11,321 nucleotides of DNA from Chloroflexota bacterium. GTDB taxonomy: Bacteria > Chloroflexota > Anaerolineae > 4572-78 > J111. Positions 1 through 6,387 of this stretch are shown piece by piece. The first letter of the stretch is position 1, and every line of letters starts with the position of its first letter. Position numbers and translations under genes: made by a program. The notes beneath the pieces were generated by a model, which saw only the letters and a program-made list of their open reading frames with translations, did not search any database and was not told the origin of the DNA. The stretch covers positions 1 to 11,321 of the forward strand of contig RFJV01000659.1 in NCBI GenBank assembly GCA_003694775.1, given 5' to 3'.

Positions 1-142
1 AGAGATGGTGATGCCTGGGGACAATGTGAATCTGACGGTCAAGCTGATAGTGCCGGTGGCGTTGGAAGTGGGTAGCCGGTTTGCCATCCGCGAAGGTGGG
101 CGGACGGTTGGTGCTGGCGTTATCACCAAGATTATCGAGTAA
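1..142 (+). CDS. tuf: Elongation factor Tu, C-terminal fragment
   Basis: This is the 3' end of the gene for EF-Tu, the cytosolic GTPase that carries aminoacyl-tRNA to the ribosomal A site. The reading frame starts at base 2, gives 46 residues and stops at TAA 140-142. The segment EMVMPGDNV followed by [14 protein letters not shown] and the terminal KIIE is the strongly conserved end of domain III, the beta-barrel that contacts tRNA. The GTPase domain lies outside the window, so nothing can be said about the start or length. It sits 50 bases before rpsJ, the usual place of tuf at the end of the str operon, which suggests that str and S10 genes are transcribed together. Identification is very secure from the motif alone. 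Confidence 0.96.
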   Translation, partial: EMVMPGDNVNLTVKLIVPVALEVGSRFAIREGGRTVGAGVITKIIE

Positions 143-152
143 AAGTCTGTAC

Positions 153-173
153 CTGTGGCTGGAACGGCCACGG
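153..173 (+). promoter_or_regulatory. Stem-loop in the tuf-rpsJ spacer
   Basis: The arms 153-160 and 166-173 pair over 8 positions with two or three G-U wobbles around a five-base GGAAC loop; the GTGGC/GCCAC core (155-159, 167-171) is perfect. It lies between the tuf stop and the rpsJ Shine-Dalgarno site. The bases after it (ataaacc) are not a T-run, so it is not a standard intrinsic terminator. A role as a leader element for the S10 block or an RNA-processing site is inference only. Confidence 0.45.
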
Positions 174-192
174 ATAAACCGGTGGAGCGAAT

Positions 193-498
193 ATGGCCAA
201 GCAAAAGATACGAATTCGTCTGAAAGCCTATGATCACCGTGTGCTGGACCAATCGGTGCGGCAGATAGTGGATACCGCAGAGCGAACCGGAGCTACCGTG
301 GTAGGGCCGGTTCCCCTGCCGACCAAGATTGAGCGGTTTACGGTTATTCGGTCGCCGTTTATTGACAAGGACTCGCGGGAGCAGTTCGAAATCCGCACCC
401 ACAAACGGCTGATTGATGTGGTGGACCCCAAGTCCAAAACGATTGATGCACTGGTTCGCTTGAATCTGCCGGCCGGTGTGGATGTCGAAATCAAGTAA
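193..498 (+). CDS. rpsJ: 30S ribosomal protein S10
   Basis: S10 is a small-subunit head protein and, as NusE, also part of the transcription antitermination complex with NusB. The 101 residues match the usual family length (about 100-105). The start [16 protein letters not shown] and the extended loop with [20 protein letters not shown] at about residues 43-62, which reaches into the 30S head, are typical. The ATG at 193 is preceded by GGTGGAG at 181-187, an acceptable ribosome binding site. It is the first gene of the S10 block and follows tuf by 50 bases with no clear promoter between. A 116-base spacer holding a strong hairpin separates it from rplC. Nothing in the protein is unusual. Confidence 0.98.
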   Translation: MAKQKIRIRLKAYDHRVLDQSVRQIVDTAERTGATVVGPVPLPTKIERFTVIRSPFIDKDSREQFEIRTHKRLIDVVDPKSKTIDALVRLNLPAGVDVEIK

Positions 499-537
499 TA
501 CTATCCGGGGTTTTGAAACAACTCTGAAGAAAGGGGA

Positions 538-618
538 ATGGCCGAAGGAATGATGGGGCCTTTGGGGAAGTGTGTGTCTCAAAGGCGGCACCAGTTCCGG
601 AAGCTGGAAAAAAGATGA
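538..618 (+). CDS. Possible 26-codon leader reading frame before rplC
   Basis: An ATG at 538 opens a 26-codon frame that stops at TGA 616-618, overlapping the rplC start codon at 615-617 in an ATGA arrangement. Such overlaps often couple translation of two genes, and rplC itself has only a weak Shine-Dalgarno site. The purine run AAAGGGGA lies just before the ATG (about 530-537), too close for an ideal site. The frame contains further ATG codons at 550 and 553. The predicted peptide starts [11 protein letters not shown], is basic at its end, and resembles no family I recognise. It may be chance, since any start codon followed by A gives such a stop. Confidence 0.2.
   Translation: MAEGMMGPLGKCVSQRRHQFRKLEKR
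558..586 (+). promoter_or_regulatory. Stem-loop in the rpsJ-rplC spacer
   Basis: The arms GCCTTTGGGG (558-567) and TCTCAAAGGC (577-586) pair over 10 positions, seven of them consecutive Watson-Crick pairs and two G-U wobbles, around a nine-base loop. It lies 28 bases before the rplC start. No T-run follows, so termination is unlikely. A role in controlling rplC or downstream translation, or in mRNA cleavage, is possible but not shown. Confidence 0.5.
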
Positions 619-1244
619 AAGGTATTTTGGGAAGAAAGCTCGGGATGACCCAAATTTTCGATGAGAGCGGCGCGGTAATTCCTGTCACTGTCATCGAAGC
701 TGGGCCGTGCTACGTCACTCAGAAGAAGGTGGTCGAAAAGGATGGCTACAATGCCATTCAGTTGGGATTTGGAGAAATCTCCGAGCGGAAGCTGACCAAG
801 CCGATAGCCGGTCACCTGAAAAAAAGCAACACCCCGCCGGTACGTTACCTGCGCGAATTTCGGGTGAATGATGTGAGCGAGTACGAAGAAGGCCAGAAAA
901 TAGACGTATCGGTCTTTGAGGTAGGCGACCGCGTGGACGTGGTCGGCACCAGCAAGGGTAAGGGATTTGCCGGGGTGATGAAGCGGCATGGCTTTGGCGG
1001 CGGGCCAAAAACACACGGCCAGTCCGACCGCTGGCGGGCGCCCGGTTCTGTGGGCGCGGGGTCTACGCCGGGCCGTATCTTCAAAGGGACCCGTATGGCT
1101 GGTCGGATGGGGAATGAGCGGGTTACGGTGCAGAACCTGCAGGTTGTTCTGGTAGACCCGGAGAAGAATCTGCTGGCCGTAAAAGGGGCGGTGCCGGGGG
1201 CCAAAAATGGCCTGCTGATTATCCGCGAGGCCCGGAAACAATAG
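615..1244 (+). CDS. rplC: 50S ribosomal protein L3
   Basis: L3 is an early-assembly 50S protein whose long loop reaches toward the peptidyl transferase centre. I place the start at ATG 615, giving 209 residues beginning [15 protein letters not shown], the family's usual start; the frame is open upstream to a GTG at 570, but those 15 codons match nothing in L3. Conserved segments include [13 protein letters not shown] (about 115-127) and [18 protein letters not shown] (about 156-173). In the loop tip the sequence is [10 protein letters not shown], with Ser150 where E. coli has the Gln methylated by PrmB; many non-proteobacterial L3 proteins also lack this Gln. The Shine-Dalgarno site is weak (GGAAA about 606-610). 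rplD follows after 17 bases. Confidence 0.97.
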   Translation: MKGILGRKLGMTQIFDESGAVIPVTVIEAGPCYVTQKKVVEKDGYNAIQLGFGEISERKLTKPIAGHLKKSNTPPVRYLREFRVNDVSEYEEGQKIDVSVFEVGDRVDVVGTSKGKGFAGVMKRHGFGGGPKTHGQSDRWRAPGSVGAGSTPGRIFKGTRMAGRMGNERVTVQNLQVVLVDPEKNLLAVKGAVPGAKNGLLIIREARKQ

Positions 1245-1261
1245 AAAGCGAGGGATGAGTG

Positions 1262-1885
1262 ATGAAGGTCGAAGTAAAAAACACACTCGGCGCAACCGTC
1301 GGTGAAATTGAACTTCGGGATGATATTTTTGCCATCGAACCGAACAAGGCAGTGATGCACCAGGCCCTCGTCCGCCAGCAAGCCAACGCCCGTCTGGGGA
1401 CACACAGCACCAAAACCCGGGCCGAAGTGGACCGCACGAAAGCCAAATGGTATCGGCAAAAGGGGACGGGGCGGGCCCGTCATGGCTCCCGTTCGGCGCC
1501 CATTTTTGTGGGCGGCGGCAAGGCTCACGGCCCCAAACCGCGTGATTACAGCCAGAAGATGCCTCGCAAGATGCGGCGGCTGGCTCTGCGCTCGGCGCTG
1601 TCGGTAAAGGCCGCGGCCCAGCAAATTATTGTGCTGGACGACCTGGCTTTTGAGGCTCCCAAAACTGCCCAGATGGTGGACGTATTGAACAACCTGAAGG
1701 TAGACGGCAGTGCCGTTATCCTGCTCCCGGAGCGGAACGAAAACGTGGAGCGCAGTGCCCGCAATTTGCCGGAAGTGAAGACTCTGCGGGCCAACTACCT
1801 GAACATCCGTGACCTGCTGGGTCACAACTACGTAATTATGCCCAAAGCGGCCGTGTCGGTGATAGAGAGCTTTTTGGGGCAGTAA
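1262..1885 (+). CDS. rplD: 50S ribosomal protein L4
   Basis: L4 binds domain I of 23S rRNA, and its extended loop lines the peptide exit tunnel. In E. coli it also represses the S10 operon at transcription and translation. The protein has 207 residues from ATG 1262, with GAGGGA at 1250-1255 as the binding site; a GTG codon directly before (1259) is in frame but less likely. The tunnel loop is seen as KWYRQKGTGRARHGSRSAPIF (about residues 62-82), where macrolide-resistance changes occur in other bacteria; it looks wild type. The helical lower half (KMPRKMRRLALRSAL and the LLGHNYV region) is typical. No recognisable E. coli-type L4 target is obvious upstream of rpsJ. Confidence 0.97.
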   Translation: MKVEVKNTLGATVGEIELRDDIFAIEPNKAVMHQALVRQQANARLGTHSTKTRAEVDRTKAKWYRQKGTGRARHGSRSAPIFVGGGKAHGPKPRDYSQKMPRKMRRLALRSALSVKAAAQQIIVLDDLAFEAPKTAQMVDVLNNLKVDGSAVILLPERNENVERSARNLPEVKTLRANYLNIRDLLGHNYVIMPKAAVSVIESFLGQ

Positions 1886-1947
1886 TGCTTGATGAGACTA
1901 TACGGTGGTAACTTGCAGGAACGGGTTGCCCTCAGGAGAGTGCTGTT

Positions 1948-2241
1948 ATGGAAATGAACCCTTATAAAATCATCATTCGCCCTGTTGACACGGAAAAAAG
2001 CAGAACTGCATCGGAAATGGGGCAGTATGTTTTCATGGTCCATCCGTGGGCGAACAAAGTAGAAATCGCCATGGCAATATCGTACATTTTTGATGTTGAC
2101 GTGGTTAAGGTCCGGACGATTAATGTCCCGGCCAAGTTTGGCCGCTGGGGCCGGAAGCGCATCCGGCGCAAGCCGGCGCAGAAGAAGGCCATCGTCACCC
2201 TGGCCCCCGGCCAGCGGATTGAAGCTTTTGAAGGGGTGTAA
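1948..2241 (+). CDS. rplW: 50S ribosomal protein L23
   Basis: L23 sits at the exit of the peptide tunnel and is the docking site for trigger factor and signal recognition particle. The 97-residue product reads MEMNPYKIIIRPVDTEKS at its start and has the family's GRWGRKRIRRKPAQKKAIVTLAPGQ basic segment near residues 64-88. Two starts are possible: ATG 1948, which has AGGAG at 1934-1938 nine bases upstream, and ATG 1954, which matches the commoner family start MNPY but has a 15-base gap. I prefer 1948. A 62-base spacer precedes it and a structured 124-base spacer follows. Glu at the trigger-factor-binding edge cannot be assigned with confidence from the sequence alone. Confidence 0.96.
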   Translation: MEMNPYKIIIRPVDTEKSRTASEMGQYVFMVHPWANKVEIAMAISYIFDVDVVKVRTINVPAKFGRWGRKRIRRKPAQKKAIVTLAPGQRIEAFEGV

Positions 2242-2274
2242 ACGAACCTCACCAAAACAGTAGCTGATTAAATT

Positions 2275-2324
2275 GGGGCCGTCCCCGGAAAAAGACGCCA
2301 CAACAACGAAAGTATTGGGACGGC
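2275..2324 (+). promoter_or_regulatory. Alternative hairpins in the rplW-rplB spacer
   Basis: The 124-base spacer 2242-2365 contains no gene. GCCGTCCC (2278-2285) is perfectly complementary to GGGACGGC (2317-2324), with 31 bases between. The same left arm can instead form a local GGGG-CCGT-CCCC hairpin (2275-2286). The two folds exclude each other because both use bases 2278 and 2283-2285. This resembles a switchable leader but could be chance; no ligand or protein can be named. The rplB Shine-Dalgarno site CGGAGA (2352-2357) lies 28 bases downstream of the long stem. Confidence 0.4.
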
Positions 2325-2365
2325 AGGTTAGATAGAACAAACGGCGCAAAGCGGAGAATGCAGTT

Positions 2366-3205
2366 ATGCCTGTCAAAGTTTACAAACCTACCTCTCCCGG
2401 TCGACGGGGGATGTCTGTTGCTACATTTGAAGAAATTACCAAAACCAAGCCGGAAAAGAGCCTGTTAAGCCCCCGCAAGCAGAAAGCCGGGAGGAATAAT
2501 CAGGGCCGGATTACGGTTCGGCATCGCGGGGGCGGCCACAAGCGCCGCTACCGGATTATCGACTTTAAGCGCGATAAACATGGTATTCCGGCTACTGTTC
2601 GGGCGATTGAGTACGACCCTAACCGCTCGGCCCGTATTGCCTTGCTGTTTTATGCCGATGGTGAAAAGCGGTACATTCTGGCCCCGGTAGGGCTGAATGT
2701 GGGCGATACGGTAATGTCCGGTCCCGACGCGGAAGTGCGGGTAGGGAACGCCCTCCCCATCTACAAAATTCCACTGGGTACACAACTGCATAATATTGAA
2801 CTGTATCCCGGCAAGGGCGGCCAGCTGGTGCGTGCCGCCGGTACGTCGGCGCAGTTGGTGGCGAAGGAAGGGGATTACTCCCAGATTCGTCTCCCTAGCG
2901 GCGAAGTGCGTCTGATTCGGCAGGAATGCTATGCCACGATTGGGCAGGTCGGCAATGTGGACCACAGCAACATCAATCTTGGCAAAGCAGGTCGCAAGCG
3001 GTGGTTAGGCATTCGCCCGACGGTTCGCGGCTCGGCGATGGACCCCGCGAGCCATCCCCATGGGGGTGGCGAAGGGAGAGCGCCAATTGGTATGCCTGGT
3101 CCTAAAACTCCGTGGGGTAAACCGGCCCTTGGCGCTAAGACGCGGCGAAATAAACGGACGGATAAATACATTGTACGGCGTCGACACCAGAAGCGACGAC
3201 GGTAA
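2366..3205 (+). CDS. rplB: 50S ribosomal protein L2
   Basis: L2 is one of the largest and most conserved 50S proteins, needed for subunit association and for peptidyl transferase activity. The 279 residues fit the usual length (about 273-280). The N-terminal KPTSPGRR, the [22 protein letters not shown] block (about 43-64), the [21 protein letters not shown] block and the C-terminal [13 protein letters not shown] loop (His230 and His232) are all present. Just before that loop the sequence is [12 protein letters not shown], whereas most bacteria have MNPxDHPHGGG, so a Ser replaces the Asp next to the critical His. The start ATG 2366 has CGGAGA upstream. rpsS follows after 16 bases. The basic tail RRRHQKRRR is slightly extended. 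Confidence 0.98.
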   Translation: MPVKVYKPTSPGRRGMSVATFEEITKTKPEKSLLSPRKQKAGRNNQGRITVRHRGGGHKRRYRIIDFKRDKHGIPATVRAIEYDPNRSARIALLFYADGEKRYILAPVGLNVGDTVMSGPDAEVRVGNALPIYKIPLGTQLHNIELYPGKGGQLVRAAGTSAQLVAKEGDYSQIRLPSGEVRLIRQECYATIGQVGNVDHSNINLGKAGRKRWLGIRPTVRGSAMDPASHPHGGGEGRAPIGMPGPKTPWGKPALGAKTRRNKRTDKYIVRRRHQKRRR

Positions 3206-3221
3206 TGAAGGAGGATAGTCG

Positions 3222-3500
3222 ATGACGCGTTCTTTGAAAAAAGGGCCTTTTGTAGAACCCAAACTGCTGAAGAAAATCGAGGCGATGAATAAAAGCGGAG
3301 AAAAGCGGGTGATTCGGACCTGGTCGCGGGCCAGCACCATTTTTCCGCAGATGGTTGGGCATACCATTGCAGTGCACGATGGACGCCGGCATGTGCCAAT
3401 TTATATCACGGAAAATATGGTGGGGCATAAGTTGGGTGAATTTGTGCCGACCCGCTACTTCCGTGGGCACATCGTCAAGGAAAAAGGGCGAAAACGGTAA
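3222..3500 (+). CDS. rpsS: 30S ribosomal protein S19
   Basis: S19 is a 30S head protein that forms a complex with S13 and contacts the A-site tRNA side of the subunit. At 92 residues it has the standard length. The start [16 protein letters not shown] and the family signature from [11 protein letters not shown] through [10 protein letters not shown] (about 60-80) are complete. It has one of the best Shine-Dalgarno sites in the window, AAGGAGG at 3208-3214, seven bases before the ATG. It follows rplB by 16 bases and precedes rplV by 23 bases, so it is clearly inside the operon. Confidence 0.98.
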   Translation: MTRSLKKGPFVEPKLLKKIEAMNKSGEKRVIRTWSRASTIFPQMVGHTIAVHDGRRHVPIYITENMVGHKLGEFVPTRYFRGHIVKEKGRKR

Positions 3501-3523
3501 GCCGAGGTGAGAAAGGTAGAACA

Positions 3524-3874
3524 ATGGCCGATTTACAAGTACGTGCAGTGAGCAAGTATATTATGGGGTCGCCGATTAAGATGCGCCGCGTGGTCAACGC
3601 GGTGCGCGGCATGCGGGCAGAAGAGGCGCTGGAAGTATTGGCCCTCCTGCCTCAGCGAGCGGCGGTTCCGGTGGCAAAAACTATCAAGAGTGCCCTGGCA
3701 AACGCCGATGAAAACTACGCCCTTGACCCGGCTGATATGGTGATTGCTAAAATAACCGTGGACGAAGGCCCTCGCCTGCGCCGGGCACGGTACGGGGCGC
3801 GGGGACGGTTTAAGCCGATTGTCAAGCGCACCTCCCATATTACGGTGGTGCTGGAAGAACGTCCACTTGACTGA
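3524..3874 (+). CDS. rplV: 50S ribosomal protein L22
   Basis: L22 contacts all 23S rRNA domains, and its long beta-hairpin lines the exit tunnel opposite L4. The product has 116 residues, about the family's length. The globular part carries KYIMGSPIKMRRVVNAVRG (about 11-29) and ANADENY (about 59-65). The tunnel hairpin EGPRLRRARYGARGRFKPI (about 81-99) is intact, with no deletion of the kind that gives macrolide resistance. AAAGG at 3512-3516 serves as the binding site. It ends 45 bases before the TTG start of rpsC. Confidence 0.97.
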   Translation: MADLQVRAVSKYIMGSPIKMRRVVNAVRGMRAEEALEVLALLPQRAAVPVAKTIKSALANADENYALDPADMVIAKITVDEGPRLRRARYGARGRFKPIVKRTSHITVVLEERPLD

Positions 3875-3905
3875 TGGAAAAAATTTATTAGCGATAAGCT
3901 GTTAG

Positions 3906-3911
3906 AAGGAG
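3906..3911 (+). promoter_or_regulatory. Ribosome binding site that fixes the TTG start of rpsC
   Basis: AAGGAG lies eight bases before TTG 3920. No ATG or GTG exists in a suitable place for a protein beginning GRKVHPLGFRLG, the almost invariant S3 start, so this strong site supports initiation at the rare TTG codon. Confidence 0.85.
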
Positions 3912-3919
3912 AGTGTCAT

Positions 3920-4594
3920 TTGGGCCGCAAAGTTCATCCGTTAGGATTTAGACTGGGAATTATCAAGGAGCATAAGGCTCGCTGGTATGCCGAAGGCAGT
4001 GAATATCGCGAACTGCTCCAGGAAGACCTGGCTATTCGCGACCTGGTGTTCAAATCTCACGAACGCGGCGTGATTGCCGATGTGGAGATTGAACGTCTGC
4101 CGGCCGCGAAGCAGGTAACGGTGAAAATCCATACCGCCAAACCCGGCATTGTGATTGGCCGCAAAGGTACGTCGGTGAACCAACTGCGCCAGAAGCTGGA
4201 AGCGCTGACCCAGAAGAAGGTGCATGTCGACGTGCTGGAAGTGGAAAACCCGGACCTGAATGCCTACCTGATTGGCGAAAGCATTGCCATGCAGATTGAG
4301 CGCCGCGTATCCCACAAGCGGGCGATGAAGCAGGCCATTCGCCGGGCCATGAAAGCCGGGGCCAAAGGCATTATGATTACGTGCAGTGGTCGTCTGGGTG
4401 GGGCGGATATGGCCCGGAAAGAAACCCAGCGCGAAGGTCGGGTCCCCCGGCATACTTTGCGGGCAGATATTGACTACGCTAACGTAGAGGCTTTAACCAC
4501 CTTCAGCAAGATTGGTATCAAGGTGTGGGTGTACAAGGGTGATGTTCTGCCCAAGGCCGAAGAAAAGCCGATGGACGCGTACGTATCTCCGTGA
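3920..4594 (+). CDS. rpsC: 30S ribosomal protein S3 (TTG start)
   Basis: S3 is a 30S head protein at the mRNA entry tunnel, where it helps unwind mRNA. The 224 residues begin at TTG 3920 and read MGRKVHPLGFRLGI, the conserved start of the family. A KH RNA-binding domain is visible with the loop motif GRKG at about 80-83 inside KPGIVIGRKGTSV. The C-terminal S3 domain has RRAMKAGAKGIMI and SGRLGGADMAR, and the protein ends DYANVEALTTFSKIGIKVWVYKGDV followed by a short tail. The TTG start is the only non-ATG start among the complete genes here. rplP follows after 39 bases. Confidence 0.97.
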   Translation: MGRKVHPLGFRLGIIKEHKARWYAEGSEYRELLQEDLAIRDLVFKSHERGVIADVEIERLPAAKQVTVKIHTAKPGIVIGRKGTSVNQLRQKLEALTQKKVHVDVLEVENPDLNAYLIGESIAMQIERRVSHKRAMKQAIRRAMKAGAKGIMITCSGRLGGADMARKETQREGRVPRHTLRADIDYANVEALTTFSKIGIKVWVYKGDVLPKAEEKPMDAYVSP

Positions 4595-4633
4595 ACAATT
4601 TATCACTAGCTTGTTTAAGGTAGGGTTAGTCTG

Positions 4634-5044
4634 ATGTTAATGCCAAAACGTGTGAAGTACCGGAAGCAAATGCGCGGCCGTATGAAGGGACGCGCTTCGC
4701 GGGGGACCAGGGTGGCCTTTGGAGAATTTGGCCTGCAGGCCGTGGAACCCTGCTGGATGACCAGCCGCCAGATTGAGGCGGCGCGGCGGGCCATTGTGCG
4801 CTACGTACGCCGTGGCGGTAAGCTGTGGATTCGTGTCTTCCCGGAAAAGCCGGTAACGGCCAAACCCGCCGAAACCCGAATGGGGAGCGGTAAAGGGTCG
4901 GTAGACCACTGGGTGGCTGTGGTGAAGCCGGGACGGATTATCTTTGAGATAGCCGGGGTTACAGAAGCCCAGGCCAGAGAAGCGATGCGGCTGGCCTCCC
5001 ACAAGCTGCCGATAAAAACTCAGTTTGTGCGCAGAATGGATTAG
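4634..5044 (+). CDS. rplP: 50S ribosomal protein L16
   Basis: L16 is a late-assembly 50S protein that contacts A-site and P-site tRNA. Its 136 residues start [19 protein letters not shown], exactly the family pattern, so ATG 4634 is preferred over ATG 4640. The RMGSGKG motif has Arg82, which matches the Arg hydroxylated in E. coli L16 (Arg81). The C-terminal part [14 protein letters not shown] and [13 protein letters not shown] is complete. The upstream AAGG (about 4617-4620) is weak and somewhat far, so the gene may rely on coupling to rpsC 39 bases away. rpmC follows after 12 bases. Confidence 0.97.
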   Translation: MLMPKRVKYRKQMRGRMKGRASRGTRVAFGEFGLQAVEPCWMTSRQIEAARRAIVRYVRRGGKLWIRVFPEKPVTAKPAETRMGSGKGSVDHWVAVVKPGRIIFEIAGVTEAQAREAMRLASHKLPIKTQFVRRMD

Positions 5045-5056
5045 GGAGGTGCAGGG

Positions 5057-5254
5057 ATGAAAGCTTATGAAATCAGAAATATGTCGGACAGTGAGATTCG
5101 CACCAAGCTTGAAGAAACCTACGAAGAGCTTTTTAACCTGCGTTTTCAGCTGGCCATTGGTCAGGTAAAGGACCCCAGCCGGATAAAAATGCTCAAGCGG
5201 GATATTGCCCGGATGAAGACGATTCTGCACGAGCGCCGGCTGGCCGCTTCGTAA
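5057..5254 (+). CDS. rpmC: 50S ribosomal protein L29
   Basis: L29 is a small two-helix protein next to L23 at the tunnel exit. The 65 residues fit the family. The N-terminal helix region MKAYEIRNMSDSEI and the signature-like IKMLKRDIARMKTIL (about 43-57) are typical. GGAGGT at 5045-5050 directly follows the rplP stop and lies six bases before the ATG, a strong site. The gene is followed by a 43-base spacer before rpsQ. Confidence 0.96.
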   Translation: MKAYEIRNMSDSEIRTKLEETYEELFNLRFQLAIGQVKDPSRIKMLKRDIARMKTILHERRLAAS

Positions 5255-5297
5255 CCAAATCTATTGACTTTTAGTATGACTGTTTGGGAATTGACTT

Positions 5298-5555
5298 ATG
5301 GCAAAAGAACAACGCAAAATTCTGGTAGGTCGAGTTACCAGCGACAAAATGGATAAAACCATCGTGGTGCGGGTCGAACGAATGAAGCGGCATCCGCTTT
5401 ACGGTAAGGTGGTGCGCTACCACAAAAAGTACAAGGCGCACGACGAAGAGAACCGCGCCAAAGAGGGCGACCTGGTGAAGATTATCGAATCCAGGCCGCT
5501 GAGCAAGGAAAAGCGCTGGGCTTTGGTGGAGATTCTGGAGAGCAGTAACCAGTAG
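5298..5555 (+). CDS. rpsQ: 30S ribosomal protein S17
   Basis: S17 is a primary 16S rRNA-binding protein with an OB fold, needed for early 30S assembly. The product has 85 residues, the usual size. It reads [29 protein letters not shown] and then the signature region [18 protein letters not shown] (about 57-74). There is no good Shine-Dalgarno site: only GGGA (5286-5289) lies near the ATG. The ATTGACTT octamer appears at 5263-5270 and again at 5290-5297 directly against the start codon. It is the last gene of the classic S10 block; rplN follows after 57 bases. Confidence 0.97.
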   Translation: MAKEQRKILVGRVTSDKMDKTIVVRVERMKRHPLYGKVVRYHKKYKAHDEENRAKEGDLVKIIESRPLSKEKRWALVEILESSNQ

Positions 5556-5612
5556 TAACGTGCAGTCCGCAGCGCGATAATTTCTGAAACGGATGGATGG
5601 AGCAGTGGTCCC

Positions 5613-5984
5613 ATGATACAACAAGAAAGCCGCCTGAAGGTAGCAGATAACACCGGCGCCAAAGAAATACTGTGCATCCAGGTTGTCGGCGGAACCCGCC
5701 GCCGGTATGCCGGGGTGGGCGATGTGATTGTGGCAACGGTGAAGCAGGCCGCCCCGCAGGGGTCGGTGAAGAAGGGCGATATTGTGAAAGCAGTGGTGGT
5801 TCGCACCAAAAAGGAAACGTCGCGCAGTGATGGGTCCTACATTCGCTTTGACGATAACGCCGCCGTAATTCTGGATAACGATGGCCGAAGCCCGCGCGGG
5901 ACGCGTATTTTTGGCCCCATTGCTCGCGAACTGCGAGAAAAAGGGTTTATGCGCATTGTGTCTCTGGCTCCAGAGGTGCTCTAA
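5613..5984 (+). CDS. rplN: 50S ribosomal protein L14
   Basis: L14 lies at the 30S/50S interface, forms bridges with 16S rRNA and is where the silencing factor RsfS binds. The 123 residues give the typical start [24 protein letters not shown] and the conserved end [32 protein letters not shown] 5613 is certain from the family start. The Shine-Dalgarno site is poor: GGATGGAG (5591-5598) is about 14 bases away. It is the first gene of the spc block and no promoter is apparent in the 57-base spacer, so transcription probably continues from rpsQ. Confidence 0.98.
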   Translation: MIQQESRLKVADNTGAKEILCIQVVGGTRRRYAGVGDVIVATVKQAAPQGSVKKGDIVKAVVVRTKKETSRSDGSYIRFDDNAAVILDNDGRSPRGTRIFGPIARELREKGFMRIVSLAPEVL

Positions 5985-6015
5985 TCTGTATACGCTCAGG
6001 TGAGGAGTTAGAAAA

Positions 6016-6375
6016 ATGCAAAAGATAAAAGTAGGCGACCTGGTACAGGTTATCAGTGGGAACGAAAAGGGCGCCAGGGGCGAAGTGAAGGAAGTGATAC
6101 GGGGATGGCGCGTGGGGCGTTTCAAGGCCGGGAGAACCCGCAACCCCAACGCCGACCGGGTAGTGATTACCGGGGTGAACATTCGCAAGAAGCACCAGCG
6201 TCCGGTAAGCCAGACCCGGACCCAGACCGGTATCATTGAAATGGAAGCGCCGATTCACATTTCTAACGTGATGCTGGTGTGCCCCACCTGTAAAGAGGCC
6301 GTACGGGTTGGGTTTGGGTTTGAGGGAGATAAAAAGGTCCGCGTGTGCAAACGCTGTGGGGCCAACATCGACTGA
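6016..6375 (+). CDS. rplX: 50S ribosomal protein L24 with zinc ribbon and extra basic loop
   Basis: L24 starts assembly of the 50S subunit by binding the 5' end of 23S rRNA and lies near the tunnel exit. It has 119 residues, longer than the E. coli protein (about 104). A KOW motif is seen at GDLVQVISGNEKGARGEVKEV (about 7-27). It is followed by an extra basic stretch, roughly residues 30-46, before the conserved ITGVNIRKKHQRP. The C-terminus has Cys89, Cys92, Cys111 and Cys114 in a CPTC...CKRC pattern, a probable zinc ribbon found in some bacterial L24 proteins but not in E. coli. TGAGGAG at 6001-6007 is a good binding site. A structured 91-base spacer follows. Confidence 0.97.
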   Translation: MQKIKVGDLVQVISGNEKGARGEVKEVIRGWRVGRFKAGRTRNPNADRVVITGVNIRKKHQRPVSQTRTQTGIIEMEAPIHISNVMLVCPTCKEAVRVGFGFEGDKKVRVCKRCGANID

Positions 6376-6387
6376 AGATGCTCCCCT

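Noticed and set aside
570..614. Extension of L3 to GTG 570
   Set aside because: The extra 15 residues do not match the family, whose normal start coincides with ATG 615.
845..1825. A 326-codon minus-strand frame across rplC and rplD
   Set aside because: Same reason: antisense to conserved genes, no recognisable motif.
1892..1957. A 21-codon frame before rplW ending in ATGA at the second possible rplW start (1954)
   Set aside because: There is no binding site before its ATG, and rplW has a good site for ATG 1948; most likely chance.
5265..5297. TTGACT as a possible -35 promoter element before rpsQ
   Set aside because: No acceptable -10 element lies 16-18 bases downstream.
5593..5616. A seven-codon frame ending ATGA on the rplN start
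   Set aside because: Too short and without a binding site; expected by chance when the second codon starts with A.
5271..6236. A 321-codon minus-strand open frame across rpsQ, rplN and rplX
   Set aside because: It crosses three certain ribosomal-protein genes, has no family features and no binding site suited to its start; composition-driven shadow.
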